DNA of 64,000 nucleotides from Adiantum capillus-veneris (taxonomy: Eukaryota; Streptophyta; Polypodiopsida; Polypodiales; Pteridaceae): contig CM043963.1 of the NCBI GenBank assembly GCA_014529385.2, positions 73,017,912 to 73,081,911 on the forward strand, written 5' to 3'. How positions within the stretch are numbered: the first letter of the stretch is position 1; every line of letters starts with the position of its first letter. The notes below the pieces were generated by a model that searched no databases, was not told where the DNA came from, and saw only the letters and a program-made list of their open reading frames with translations. Positions 1-10,612 of this stretch are shown here, piece after piece. The translations under genes were made by a program, and so were the position numbers.

Positions 1-1
1 T

Positions 2-691
2 CCTACCGAGGTCACTCTTTACCAAACTATTGTTGGTTGCCTCAATTATGTATGCAACACGAGGCCAGATATTCAGTTTGCAGTCTCATAGGTCAGCAGA
101 TTTATGCATATCCCAGGGTCTAATCATTGGTAGGTTGTCAAGAGGAATTTTCACTACCTTAGTGGCACTTTACATCTTGGCTTGTTTTATCCCAAGGGGG
201 GATCATTGCCGCCAAATTTACATGCTTTTTTGGACTCAGATTGGGCTGGTTGTTTTGACACACGACTGTCCACAAGTAGTTTTTGTTTCATGCTTGGCAG
301 TTCATGTATATCATGGTTAAGCAAGAAGGAACCTACTGTGGCCACTTCGAGTTGTGAGGCCGAGTACAGGGTAGTCTTCATAGCTACAGTTGAGTGTGTA
401 TGGCTCAGACGCCTTATGGCTGATTTGGGTGTTGGACAGGACACTGCCAACACTATCTACACTGACAGTCAGAGCGCATTGGCAGTTGCAAGGAACCCAG
501 TTTTTCATGATCGCACAAAGCACATTGAGGTGCATTACCACTATGTCAGGGAGAGGCTCTCAGCAAGAGAGATCATCTTGGATTATGTGCCAACACAGGA
601 CAACCTTGCAGATCTTTTCACAAAGGCATTGTCTCGTGAGAAGCTCGAAGGTTTCTGCAAAGCTTTGGGCTTACTCCCCTTTGTGGACTAA
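2..691 (+). pseudogene. Copia-1 pol C-terminus: RT end plus RNase H
   Basis: Reading frame 2 from the first base gives the conserved Copia RT end (LYQTIVGCLNYV, TRPDIQFAVS) followed by RNase H. The RNase H shows the DSDWAG motif, the SCEAEY motif, the TDSQSAL motif and the terminal ADLFTKAL block. Two in-frame TAG codons at 89-91 and 131-133 stand where the family normally has glutamine (SQVSRFM and HWQAVKR contexts), so both fit CAG to TAG change. From 182 to 691 the frame is open. The enzyme would degrade the RNA strand during reverse transcription. It is a broken gene, cut by the window edge. Confidence 0.85.
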
Positions 692-765
692 TCATGTCCT
701 TGGGGCATGGCACTTCCCTTTACTCATGTGCCAGCTCTCGTTCACTACATCACTCCAGGGGGGAT

Positions 766-992
766 TGTTACCAATATACATGTTGTAGTGATGTGTGTGA
801 ACACACTAGGACCACCGGGGCATTTTTTCCCTCTTTAGGAGGTTTCTTCCCCCGTGCATTGTATATACACCCATCACTCTAGGGCTATCAATCTTTCCAT
901 TGCACACTAAGTAACACACTCTCTATTGTGTGCCTTGAGCTTCCTTTGTCTTCTCCAAGCTGTGTGTGATTCTCTGCAACCCTAATTCAAAC
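766..992 (+). repeat. Copia-1 LTR, first tandem unit
   Basis: It begins TGTTACCAATATACATG right after a purine-rich tract (CCAGGGGGGAT) and ends near ATTCAAACA. The length is about 227 bp. It is directly followed by a second, slightly diverged copy. TG...CA ends and the position after pol identify it as an LTR. Confidence 0.75.
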
Positions 993-1214
993 AATTATAC
1001 ATGTGGTAGTGATGTGTGTGAACACACTAGGATTGTCGGGGCATTTTTTCCCTCTTTAGGAGGTTTTTTCCCCTGTGCATTGTATATACGCCCATCACTC
1101 TAGGGCTATCAATCTTTCCATTGCACACTAAGTAACACACTCTCTATTGTGTGCCTTGAGCTTCCTTTGTCTTGTCCAAGATGTGTGTGTTTCTCTGCAA
1201 CCCTAATTCCAACA
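993..1214 (+). repeat. Copia-1 LTR, second tandem unit
   Basis: It repeats the preceding unit with roughly a dozen visible differences over about 215 bases. It ends CCTAATTCCAACA, after which Helitron-derived sequence starts. There is no internal region between the two LTR units. Confidence 0.75.
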
Positions 1215-1440
1215 ACAAAGACCACTTCTTCCGTTTAAATTGCAGAGCGATATAACTGCAGCATTATGTTTCAAGTGCAAAACATACAATGCTATCACAA
1301 TGTGATTTACACACTAACTATGCACTGACATAATCCAAATTGTTGCTATACCAAATTATTTATAGCATCCGTGAAAAGTTTGCATGGCAAGATATTGTTG
1401 TCTCTAAATACGCAATCAAAATGTCAAAATGTCAAAATGT
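1212..1440 (-). pseudogene. Decayed Helitron helicase fragment
   Basis: The DNA from 1212 follows 2925-3200, inside the C-terminal helicase of the main Helitron. Shared blocks include CAAAGACCACTTCTT, ATGCTATCACAAT, GATTTACACACTAA, TTTATAGCATCC and TTGCATGGCAAGA. About 50 bases present at 2998-3050 are missing here. It cannot encode protein. It is a second Helitron copy or a local duplication, interrupted by Copia-1. Confidence 0.75.
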
Positions 1441-1985
1441 CCAAAATAATATCTATGCACAATACATAGAGATGCAAGCTTTCTACATCCTAAAGCGCAG
1501 CCTACGACATGCTCTACCACGGTATCAAACCACCCATGGTCCACGATGTAAGACACATCGACCAATCACTGGGGGATAGACCCCAGAACAAAAATGCGTA
1601 GGGACCAACTACCATGGGTTAGACTTTGAGAAAACACAACATTCATTGGGAGGGTTCTTCCGAGCTTTGCAATTGTGATATGTGTACTGAATCCTCTCTA
1701 GATAATATTATAGCAACTTGGACATAGCAGAGCAAACTTGGATCATATGAGGCCTCAAAAAATCCCACCAGCAAGAATTGTGGATAATTTTGTAAAGTAA
1801 ATCCACTCAAAAGTTTATTAGTACACACAAAATAGAGACAAAATAAAACCTGATTACTTTACGACATCATCATTTTTACCTTACTACATCCAAAACCGCG
1901 AGCAAATGAATAACCTCCATGGCACTGATAGGGCCCCTCCATAGTAGTGGATCTAGAACATAATTGGTGAATGTGAGTTTCAAAT
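1441..1985. other. No gene seen
   Basis: AT-rich sequence with a short direct repeat of AAAATGTC near 1420-1440. The open frames here are short and resemble nothing I recognise. Confidence 0.5.
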
Positions 1986-1987
1986 TC

Positions 1988-1988
<1 letters not shown>

Positions 1989-2072
<84 letters not shown>
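1989..2072. repeat. (TG)n-(AG)n compound microsatellite
   Basis: About 20 TG units pass directly into about 22 AG units. Open frames here are repeat artefacts. Confidence 0.98.
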
Positions 2073-2075
<3 letters not shown>

Positions 2076-2207
2076 CATCTTTTACCTTGGATGTGCCAAG
2101 GTCGTCTTCCTCGCGTATAGGTCATGAAGGCGTTAGGATCCATCTTCATTCATTAAAAAAAGTAAATGAAGATCAAAGATTGGTGCTATGTATTTTGGGG
2201 AGGGGTG

Positions 2208-2211
<4 letters not shown>

Positions 2212-2275
<64 letters not shown>
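2212..2275. repeat. (GA)n microsatellite
   Basis: About 32 uninterrupted GA units, between two short non-coding stretches left of the Helitron helicase. Confidence 0.98.
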
Positions 2276-2277
<2 letters not shown>

Positions 2278-2510
2278 AAAAATACATAGCACAATTATGG
2301 AGATCCCCTATCATATCACTATATAAGACCTCAAAATGCAGTATCCCAAAGAAGACACCTCTCTGAAATTTACGAGCAAATTGGTAGACCAAAAATGTAG
2401 GTTTACAAAGCTTATAAATGAGATGGGTGAACTTATATATTATATCTACATAGCTAATGCATAATTCAAATCTTGCAAGGCTAAATGGGTCTTTACACTT
2501 GCATTTCATT

Positions 2511-3944
2511 TCATAATGAGGTCAATTGCAACACTTTCTTGTAGACAATGTTAGAAGTGTATGCCCTTTGGTTTCCCCCTTTCCTCACACTTGTGTGGTG
2601 ACCATCACCAATCACAACCTTGATAACAGAAGACAATCTCATGTGAGACATTTCCACATACAATTGACCATGGGTGAAAACAGGTGTTGGGAGATACAAT
2701 CCAAGCACTCCCAATGTTTGGCCTTGCGCCTTGTTGAACGTCATCCCAAAAGCACATCTCAGGGGAAATTGTCGATGTTTCAACTCAAAAGGGAGGCCTT
2801 CTCTAGCTCCCATGAGAAAATCAATCCTTGGGAGGAACACTGCATTTCTTGCATGTGACCCTGTAATGATTTCTGCTTCAATCACTTTGCTGTGGAATTG
2901 CTTATAAATCAAGCGTGTCCCATTACAAAGACCACTTCTTGGATCCACATTGTGGAGCAACATAATTGGAGCATTTTGTTTCAAATGAAAAACATGCAGT
3001 GGAAAACCTCCTCCAAGATCTAAACTATTTAAGAACTCAGTTGTGAATAAAATGCTATCACAATCTGATTTACACACTAAGTCTGCACTGACATATTCTT
3101 GATAAGTACCATGAAATTTTTGCAATACCAAATTGTTTATAGCATCCACATCCTTGTTGCGAGGTGCCAAGATTTCCCTGTCCTTGAAAAAGGTTGCATG
3201 GCAAGAGAGTGTTTCAAGGTCTCCATATATGCAGTCAATAAGTCCTTGCAAACTATTTTATGGTAGCATCATTCAGGCTGGCAAAGCTACATTATCATGT
3301 AGCTCCCCATCACAAACATTGACATTCCCAATATCAAGTGTCCACTGCACAAATTCTCTTTCTCTAACATTATTGCAACAATTGACCACTCGCATGTTCT
3401 CTGCTAGACGCAGACTTTTTGTACAACACCAAACGTATGAGCGGTACAAAGATGCATCAACAATGTCTACCCTTCCTCCTCTACGTCCAACATGCAAGAT
3501 CTGTCTAAAATCACCACCAAGGAGGAAAACCTTTCCGCCAAACAACATGTTAATATGCATGACAACTCTTAGTGTCTTGTCAAGATCCTCAAAAGCATGT
3601 CTATGAGTCATGGGAGCTTCATCCCATATGATCAATGAAGCCATTTGCAACAGCTCAGCAAGTTGGCTATTTACTTTAATGTTACATGTCGAGTCAGAAG
3701 TTTTATCAATAGGGATCTTGAATCTAGAGTGTGTAGTCCTTCCGTTGTCAAGAAGTTGTGCTGCAATACCAGATGATGCGCATGACAAAGCAACTTTGCT
3801 CTCTCCGCGTATGCGAGAGAGCAAGTCATTATAAAGATAGGTCTTTCTTGTCCCACTTGGCCCATCCAAGAAGAACACACTCCCACTATTCATGCCAATG
3901 GCTTCTAAAACTTGATTGTAAGCTTCCCTTTGTCCAACATTCAA
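2511..3944 (-). pseudogene. Helitron PIF1-like helicase domain, broken
   Basis: The N-terminal half (3944-3273) starts MNVGQREAYNQVL and shows a Walker A of the form GPSGTRKT, where PIF1 helicases have GTGKT. The second conserved glycine is therefore arginine, likely inactivating. Walker B is IIWDEAPM and the GGDFRQIL motif is present. Stops lie around 3250-3275. The C-terminal half (3251-2511) carries the CAFGMTFNKAQGQTL motif and FTHGQLYVEMSH, typical of Helitron helicase motifs V and VI. In an active element this domain would unwind the donor strand during rolling-circle transposition. Confidence 0.92.
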
Positions 3945-3956
3945 AGATGATTCAAT

Positions 3957-5140
3957 TCAAGCAGATAGGCCTCTTTGTTCCTTCACATTATACATTAACT
4001 CTTCAGCAAGCACTCCATGATCACTCATACTTGCAATGTGTGATCCACCTGGGGTATTCCAAAGTAATCTGAGAGCCTCTTTCCATACTGTTGAAGCATT
4101 ATCTCTAAGTTCGACAATGCTTGGTTTTATTCCATGCATTCATAGATACGCTCATTGGTTGGGCAAGTCCTCATATGATATACATGGTCCTCAGAAATCT
4201 CCTTATAGAAGTGATTCCATAATGCACCAGGACATGTTGGCGCACAGAAAACCAAAATGATTAAAAATAGTAGTCGTAATTGTTTTCTTGTTTGTTGAAA
4301 TGAAGCTTCTTCTAAACAAAGAAACCATTCATCATCAACTTGAAATAATCCCCGTGCATTGCATGCTTCTTTAAATGTTTCATATACTCGCTCATTGAAG
4401 GTCCAAATATCCTCAAACAACCTACATCCTTTGCACTTGTTGTGTTACATGCGCAAATAGTCTAATTCTCTAGTAGTAAGAACTATGTTGTACATTCTTC
4501 CAATCACGTCTCCTTTCTATCTTTGAGTCCATGTTCTGCTTGTTGACTTCCAAACCCACTTTGTTGGAAGTCTATGTACAACAAATCATTGACCTCTGGA
4601 TATCTTTGATTTGCAATAAACCACTCTGTGAGCATAGTCTTTTTGGTGGCCTCTCTCTCCACCACACTCTGTATAGTTGATCTGTCGTTAAATAAGACTT
4701 GATTTCGATGAGGTAAATGAACATGGAGGTGTTGTATGTCAGGTTTCTCTCGATGCAAGTCAAACCCAAATATCCTCCAGATAGCCTCAGATGCTGATAC
4801 ATATCGTGCATTAAGATAGTTTTTAACTTCATCTAAAATCCCTGTAGTGTCTTGTAGAGAAATAGTTGCCCTGTCATGTCCCTTATACACATACTTGTAG
4901 AGATATTTCACAGCGGATATAGTGGAGCAAACCTCCACATTGATATGTGCATTGTACCTTACTGACAAAAATGGATTGTATGGAACAATCCATTTAGTAT
5001 TCATTTGCACATTCTTATAAACAGTGTGATTTCCATCATCCCTCCTCATGTATGTTGGGTATCCTTCCTTATCCACAGTAGTCAATCCATTGAAGCCTCA
5101 ATGGTATTAAAACTTTAACTTTCCCTCTACCATACATGGA
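3957..5140 (-). pseudogene. Helitron Rep, C-terminal half with Tyr motif
   Basis: From 5140 leftwards the frame gives a Cys-containing block (NAPCMVEGK), stops near 5105, then GYPTYMRRDDGN, WIVPYNPFLSVRYNAH and the motif AVKYLYKYVYKGHDRA. The two spaced tyrosines are the nucleophile pair of Helitron Rep proteins. It continues with ARYVSASEAIWRIFGF and LHVHLPHRNQVLF. A frame change near 4500 leads into the linker at 4420-4127 (ETFKEACNARGLF, DDEWFLCLEEA), which joins Rep to helicase in this family. More stops follow before the helicase at 3944. Confidence 0.9.
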
Positions 5141-5146
5141 GCATTT

Positions 5147-5468
5147 TGTAAAGAATGAGGATGCAAGAGAGCTACACAAGACAAGCACAAAGCACACAGA
5201 GATGGAAAGCTTCTTCTTCTTCTTCACAGAAAAGAGAGTACAAAATGACTAAGTGCTAAAGCTGAAAAGTAGCACATATGTACATGCGGTCACTAAGTGT
5301 GAACTCGCTAGAAGCGTACTAGGCTGGCACTATAAGTGTAGTCCAGCTGTAGAATCACTGGCAGAGATCCTCCGTGTCGGTCACCTAACGCGCCAGTGAG
5401 TAAATGCCGTAAGCGGCCAAGACCCGTAGTGGATGCCAGCTCAAGGTGTAGAGCTCGACATCTCAACA
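5147..5468 (-). repeat. Copia-2 3' LTR
   Basis: 322 bp. On the plus strand it runs TGTAAAGAATGAGG to CATCTCAACA. In element orientation it is TGTTGAGATG to TTCTTTACA. It is preceded (element sense) by the purine tract CTCGAGGGGGAG. The last codons of pol lie inside it. Confidence 0.95.
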
Positions 5469-7534
5469 CTCCCCCTCGAGCTTTGCATGTCGCAGAGTCC
5501 AAGCATAGTCCGGAAACGTTGAAGCTTCTCAGCTCCGAGGGCCTTGGTAAAGATATCCGCTATCTGCTCCTCTGTGCTGACGTAGACCAAGTCGATGTCG
5601 CCCGCCAACACTTGCTCTCGAACGTAGTGGTAATGGACCTCTATGTGTTTGGTCCTGGCATGGAACACTGGGTTCCTAGCCAACTGCATGCTGCTGAGGT
5701 TGTCACAATGGATGAAAATCTGCTGGTCCACCTGCACTCCCAAGTCCTCAAGTAATGTGCGTAGCCAAGCTACCTCGCACGCCGCTACTGCTGCACCTCT
5801 GTACTCGGCCTCTGTGCTCGATAAAGCAACCGTAGGCTGCTTTTTGCTGCTCCAAGTAACAACAGCACTCCCAAAAGAGAACATGAAGCCACTCGTAGAT
5901 CTCCTATCAACAATGCTACCTGCCCAATCTACATCTGTATACCCATACAATGCTAATGGTGCATCTGCTGCATAGAACAATGCGTAGTCAAGAGTACCTT
6001 GCACATACCTAAGTGTGCGTCGTACTCCATCCAAATGTGGCTTCCTCGGAAGTTGCATGAACTGAATCTCCAAGCCTACTGTGTAGCTCAAGTCTGGCCT
6101 CGTGATAGTCAAGTAGATTAGACTACCCACAATCTTCCTGTACATGTTGACATCCTCAACAACATCACCCTTCTCTGCACTCAGCTTTGCATTCACATCC
6201 AAGGGAATAGAAATTGGCTTACAATCAGCCATACCATACTTTGACAACATGTCCAAAGCATACTGTCTCTGTGATAGCCATACACCGTTTGGAGTCCTGA
6301 TCACTTCAATGCCAAGAAAGTAGCGCAACTCGCCTAAATCTTTCATTTCAAACTCCTGTTTGAGAAGACCCTTCACATGGTCAATCTCCATAGCATTGTC
6401 ACCAACAATAATAAGGTCATCTACATATATGGTAATGACCACAATCCCCACATCACTCTCACGTACATAGAGTGAATGATCAGCATGAGCTCTCCTAAAA
6501 CCAATACTGACAAGATACTTGGCAATCCTGTCATACCATGCTCTAGAGCCCTGCTTCAAACCATACAAAGCTTTGAGAAGTCTGCATACATAATCTGGGT
6601 AACCTGGATCGACATAACCAGGTGGCTGATCCATATACACTTCCTCTTGCAACTCACCATTCAAGAAGGCATTCTTTACATCCATTTGATGCATAATCCA
6701 TCCTCTAGATGCAGCCACTGCTATGACAGCTCTCACTGTCGTCATCTTTGCCACTGGAGCAAAGGTCTCCTCATCGTCTATGCCATACGTCTGTGCATAA
6801 CCCTTTGCGACCAGCCTTGCCTTGTGACGCTCAATGTTACCATCAGCCTTATGCTTGGTTTTATACACCCATTTGCAGCCAATAGCTTTCTTGCCACTTG
6901 GCAATGGCACCAACTCCCATGTGTCATTTGCTTCCAATGCAGCCATCTCTTCATTCATTGCATCATCCCAATGCACATTTCCAACTGCATCCTCAAAACA
7001 TGTGGGCTCCACATCCTGTATCACCTTAGCCATGTAGGCTTGGTGATGCGCTAGATACCCATCATAAGTCAATTTCTGAACTGGATTTCTGACTCTATTA
7101 GATCTGCGCGGTCCTGGGTCACTCCTTTGCCCTCTAGCATCTTCTTGTACTTTCCTTACACCAGGTGTCCTGACAGCCGGAATTCCAAATTCCTCATCAA
7201 GACTTTGTTCAAAACCATCTGAATCCATGTCTACATGTGAAAAACCTGATGATGCATCAACCATAAAGGGAGGTTCATCAACCTTTTCCTTTCCTTTTCG
7301 TGATACATTCCCTGTACCTGTTGGTGGAGTAACCTGCGTACGTAGTCTACCATTCCATGGTTTCTCAACAGAGCCACGAGAAGAGGACTCTTGTGGTCCA
7401 CTCAAAACCTGTGACTGTGGCCTCACATTTTGTACAACCACATCATCTTTTACATCAGCCCCAATAGTGCCATGTGCATTGCTGTACCAGCTGCTCATCT
7501 CATCAAAGACTACATCTCTGCTCACTCGTAATTC
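5441..7534 (-). pseudogene. Copia-2 reverse transcriptase and RNase H
   Basis: A 694-codon open frame (7525-5441). The N-terminal 150 residues are an Asp/Glu/Ser-rich linker. The RT domain begins around EEMAALEANDTWELVPLP, with KARLVAKGYAQ, MDVKNAFLNGEL and the intact catalytic YVDDLIIVG. RNase H follows with DVDWAGS, SSTEAEYRG, HCDNLSSMQLARN and ADIFTKALG. Its frame is continuous with the 7535-7765 segment except for a TGA in a position (CYNPTT-stop-ELRVSRD) that fits a CGA arginine codon. Pol ends inside the 3' LTR. RT and RNase H look catalytically complete, but upstream stops would prevent expression. Confidence 0.93.
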
Positions 7535-8323
7535 TCATGTAGTAGGATTGTAGCACCTGTACCCCTTTTGTTCAAGGGAATATCCCACAAGAATACATTT
7601 CTCTGCTTTAGGATCCAGTTTCCTACGTAACTCATCTGGTACATGCACATAAGCTATGCAGCCAAACACTTTCAAGTGTGCCAAATCAGGCTTTGTACCT
7701 GTAAACTTTTCCTCAGGTGTTACATCATGCACCGCAGCTGTAGGTGTCCTGTTCATAATGTACACAGCTGTATTTACAGCTTCAGCTCAGAAATGATGAG
7801 GCATGTTCTTCTCATTCATCAATGCACGTGCAACCTCTGCAATGTGCCTGTTTTTCCTTTCTGCGACCCCATTCTGTTGTGGAGTATATCTGCATGTAAA
7901 CTGCCTGTGTATACCATGCATTCGCAGAAAATCTGAAAAATCATTGGAGAAGTACTCTCCCCCTCCATATGACCTCAATGTCTTGATTTGCATATCTGTC
8001 TCCTTCTCAATCATGACTTTGAAGTCTTGAAAGTGACCAAACACTTCACTTTTGTTACGCATGAAGTAGACCCATACTTTCCTTGTATGGTCATCAATGA
8101 AAGAGACATAATACCTGCAACCATGTATACTTGCAGTATCGGTTGGACCACAAACATCTGTGTGCACCACCTCAAGTGGCTTTTTACATACATTGCACTC
8201 ATGTGGAAATGAGCCCTTTGACTGTTTTCCAAACTGGCATGCTGCACACACTTTATGCATACCATCCACCTTGAATTTGGGCAAACCTTTTACAATCTGT
8301 TTTGATTGCATGCTGCGCAATCT
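7535..8323 (-). pseudogene. Copia-2 integrase
   Basis: The zinc-binding histidines are in the WHKRIGHVN block just upstream, and the cysteines are in CAACQFGKQSKG. The core shows the first Asp (VHTDVCGP), FIDDHTRKVWVYF, and the catalytic Glu in GVAERKNRHI. At the second Asp, where Copia integrases have LRSDxGGEY, this copy reads LRSYGGGEY (codon 7967-7969): aspartate replaced by tyrosine. A TGA at 7787-7789 (HHF-stop-AEAVN) replaces the conserved tryptophan, TGG to TGA. A TAG at 8324-8326 separates it from gag-protease. The enzyme is dead in this copy. Confidence 0.92.
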
Positions 8324-9790
8324 CTACTCATTGACATGGCCAATGCGTTTGTGCCAAATGTCAACATCAGCCACAACACCTGTGCCCTGTGCAAATAATG
8401 CAGCTTTTACCTCAGGCATGTCTACATTCAGCGTAAACATTCTGCCCACACATTTTCCCTCTGTGATCAGCTTACAGCCATTCTGGAAATCTTCTACATA
8501 ACAGCCATTTGGATTGAAGCGAACCTGCAAACCCTGCTCAACCATTTGTCCAACAGAAACAAGATTCTTTGTAATGTTTGGGACATGAAGTACATCTGCT
8601 AAGTACTTTGATTTCCCACTCTTCATATTTAGAGGTATGTCCCCTACATGAGCAATGGGGTGAGCTGTGTCATCTCCTGTCTGCACATAGCCTGACACAT
8701 CTGGTTTTCGCATATCTCTAAACCACTCTCCACGAGACGTCATGTGATTAGAGGCACCTGAATCCACATACCAAACATCATCTTGGGTGGAATTCTCTGC
8801 AGTCATTGTATTCATTACATGCTGCATAACAAACATGCGCTCGTTTTTGCTGTCATCTGCATCTCTGCTAGTAGATGCATAGTTGCCCTGTTCTCTCTTT
8901 CTACTTGCTTTTCCCTTTGGACAGTCACGTGACATGTGACCTCTTTCACCACAAGTCCAAAATTCTCTACTATCTGGAGTATGTTGCTGCCTGCTTGATC
9001 CTGCACCACGACCTCTTTGACTCCCCCTGCCTTGAGACTGGTTTCCCCTGCCACCTGTATTGTTTTGATTTGATTGACCTTCCAGAAATTGGCCCCTGCA
9101 ACCCCTTGGGCCTCGACCACGACCTCTACCTCTACCTCTGTTGGAGTTAGAATAGAAGGCCTGTTCAGAATTATTTCTGCCATGAGAAGAAGATGTGTCA
9201 AGGTTCTTCTCCTCAAGAATAAGCATAGAAATCAAATCTTGGAACACGGGGATGTCGTCTCTTGTATTCATGGAAGACCTAAAATGTACATACTCATCTC
9301 CTAGACCATCCAAGCATGCACGGACAATGTCATCGTCTTCCACTGAGACTTTAATAGATCCAAGAGCCTCAATGATACTCTTGATCTTCAAGGCATAATC
9401 ATTGATTGAGAGGTTGTTCCTCTTAACCTGATTTAGCTCCGACTTTAGTTGAAGCTTCCTGGCCTTGGTGTTCACCTCGAACACTCTGCCTAAGTTTCTC
9501 CATGCAATGGCGGGGGTTTCAGCATCCTGTAGATAGCCCATCATGCCATCTGTGATGCTCATAGAAAGCCAATACATCACTTTGCTCTGGCCTTGTTGCC
9601 AGTCCCTCAAAGATTTCCTTTGTTCTGCTGTAGCATTTGCCTCAGGAATCTCTGGTTCCTTTTCATTGTCTCCTTCTACATAGTCCCAATAACCTTTTCC
9701 TTTTAGGAAATTTGTTATTCTGAACTTCCATGTAGGGTAGTTATTTTTCTCAAGCTTCTCAGTAACAATCTGACTGAAACCGTCAGACAT
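8324..9790 (-). pseudogene. Copia-2 gag and protease
   Basis: A 488-codon open frame from the ATG at 9790, the first Met downstream of the primer-binding site. It has a Copia-type gag (YPTWKFRITNFLKGKGYW; QLKSELNQVK), a Gly/Arg-rich stretch, and the zinc knuckle CGERGHMSRDC. The retropepsin active site is WYVDSGASNHMTS. The GAG-pre-integrase start (DIWHKRIGHVNE) ends at a TAG. This single stop, with those in the integrase, splits what is otherwise one gag-pol frame of about 1450 codons. Confidence 0.93.
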
Positions 9791-10055
9791 CTTGAAGCAC
9801 TAAGACAAAATAGCTGCAATCTACAAAAACCTGCAAATCTGCTGAGCCTGCTATCGTGGTTCCTGTAACGCTTTCTACACTCAACGAGTATCCACAATCA
9901 AGCGTACATACAACCACTGTACTTGTACAGTAAATCTCTGTATACTACACTTTGGAGACCTGTTCAGAAACTTGTGTGAAAAAGCATCTGGTCGTGGATT
10001 GCGAACGAAGGGATTGTGATGCTCTTGCTCTCTTAGCCTCTCTTGCCTGCACCAG

Positions 10056-10067
10056 GCTCTGATACCA
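10056..10067 (-). other. Copia-2 primer-binding site (Met-tRNA type)
   Basis: Read on the minus strand, TGGTATCAGAGC follows the 5' LTR end (TTCTTTACA) with no gap. This is the standard plant Copia site complementary to the 3' end of initiator Met-tRNA. Confidence 0.93.
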
Positions 10068-10389
10068 TGTAAAGAATGAGGATGCAAGAGAGCTACACAA
10101 GACAAGCACAAAGCACACAGAGATGGAAAGCTTCTTCTTCTTCTTCACAGAAAAGAGAGTACAAAATGACTAAGTGCTAAAGCTGAAAAGTAGCACATAT
10201 GTACATGCGGTCACTAAGTGTGAACTCGCTAGAAGCGTACTAGGCTGGCACTATAAGTGTAGTCCAGCTGTAGAATCACTGGCAGAGATCCTCCATGTCG
10301 GTCACCTAACGCGCCAGTGAGTAAATGTCGTAAGCGGCCAAGACCCGTAGTGGATGCCAGCTCAAGGTGTAGAGCTCGACATCTCAACA
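10068..10389 (-). repeat. Copia-2 5' LTR
   Basis: 322 bp, the same length as the 3' LTR, with two visible substitutions (near 10294 and 10328). It is followed not by Helitron DNA but by another pol 3' piece. Confidence 0.95.
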
Positions 10390-10610
10390 CTCCCCCTCGA
10401 GCTCTGCATGTCGCAGAGTCCAAGCATAGTCCGGAAACGTCGAAGCTTCTCAGCTCCGAGGGCCTTGGTAAAGATATCCGCTATCTGCTCCTCTGTGCTG
10501 ACGTAGACCAAGTCGATGTTGCCCGCCAGCACTCGCTCTCGAACGTAGTGGTAATGTACCTCTATGTGTTTGGTCCTGGCATGGAACACTGGGTTCCTAG
10601 CCAACTGCAT
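10390..10610 (-). pseudogene. Truncated second Copia RNase H end beside the 5' LTR
   Basis: It repeats the pol 3' end and purine tract found at 5469-5689, starting at MQLARNPVFHARTKH, with about six differences, noticeably more than between the LTRs. It stops at CCAACTGCAT and passes directly into Helitron sequence. The four bases GCAT are common to the element and the target. It therefore comes from a related but not identical element copy. Confidence 0.9.
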
Positions 10611-10612
10611 TT

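Larger units (their letters stand above)
1..1214 (+). mobile_element. Copia-1: 3' part of a Ty1/Copia retrotransposon
   Basis: The window opens inside the pol gene of a Copia element. Reverse-transcriptase C-terminus and RNase H run to 691, a purine-rich tract lies just before 766, and two tandem LTR-like units fill 766-1214. The sequence right after 1214 matches Helitron helicase DNA, so the element sits in an older Helitron fragment. The 5' end is outside the window, so the target duplication cannot be tested. Confidence 0.85.
5147..10606 (-). mobile_element. Copia-2: young Ty1/Copia retrotransposon inside the Helitron
   Basis: Two 322-bp LTRs (5147-5468 and 10068-10389) flank a gag-pol region read on the minus strand. 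I count two differences between the LTRs, so the insertion is recent. A Met-tRNA primer-binding site (10056-10067) lies inside the right LTR and a purine tract inside the left one. GCATTT occurs at 5141-5146 and again at 10607-10612 and is single in the reconstructed Helitron frame: a target duplication of 5-6 bp. Beyond the right LTR an extra 217-221 bp of pol belongs to the same insertion. Confidence 0.93.

Noticed and set aside
1340-1579. 79-codon plus-strand frame
   Set aside because: Starts in the antisense of the decayed helicase fragment; no support.
2276-2510. Helitron 3' terminus
   Set aside because: No convincing hairpin followed by CTRR on the minus strand could be fixed by eye.
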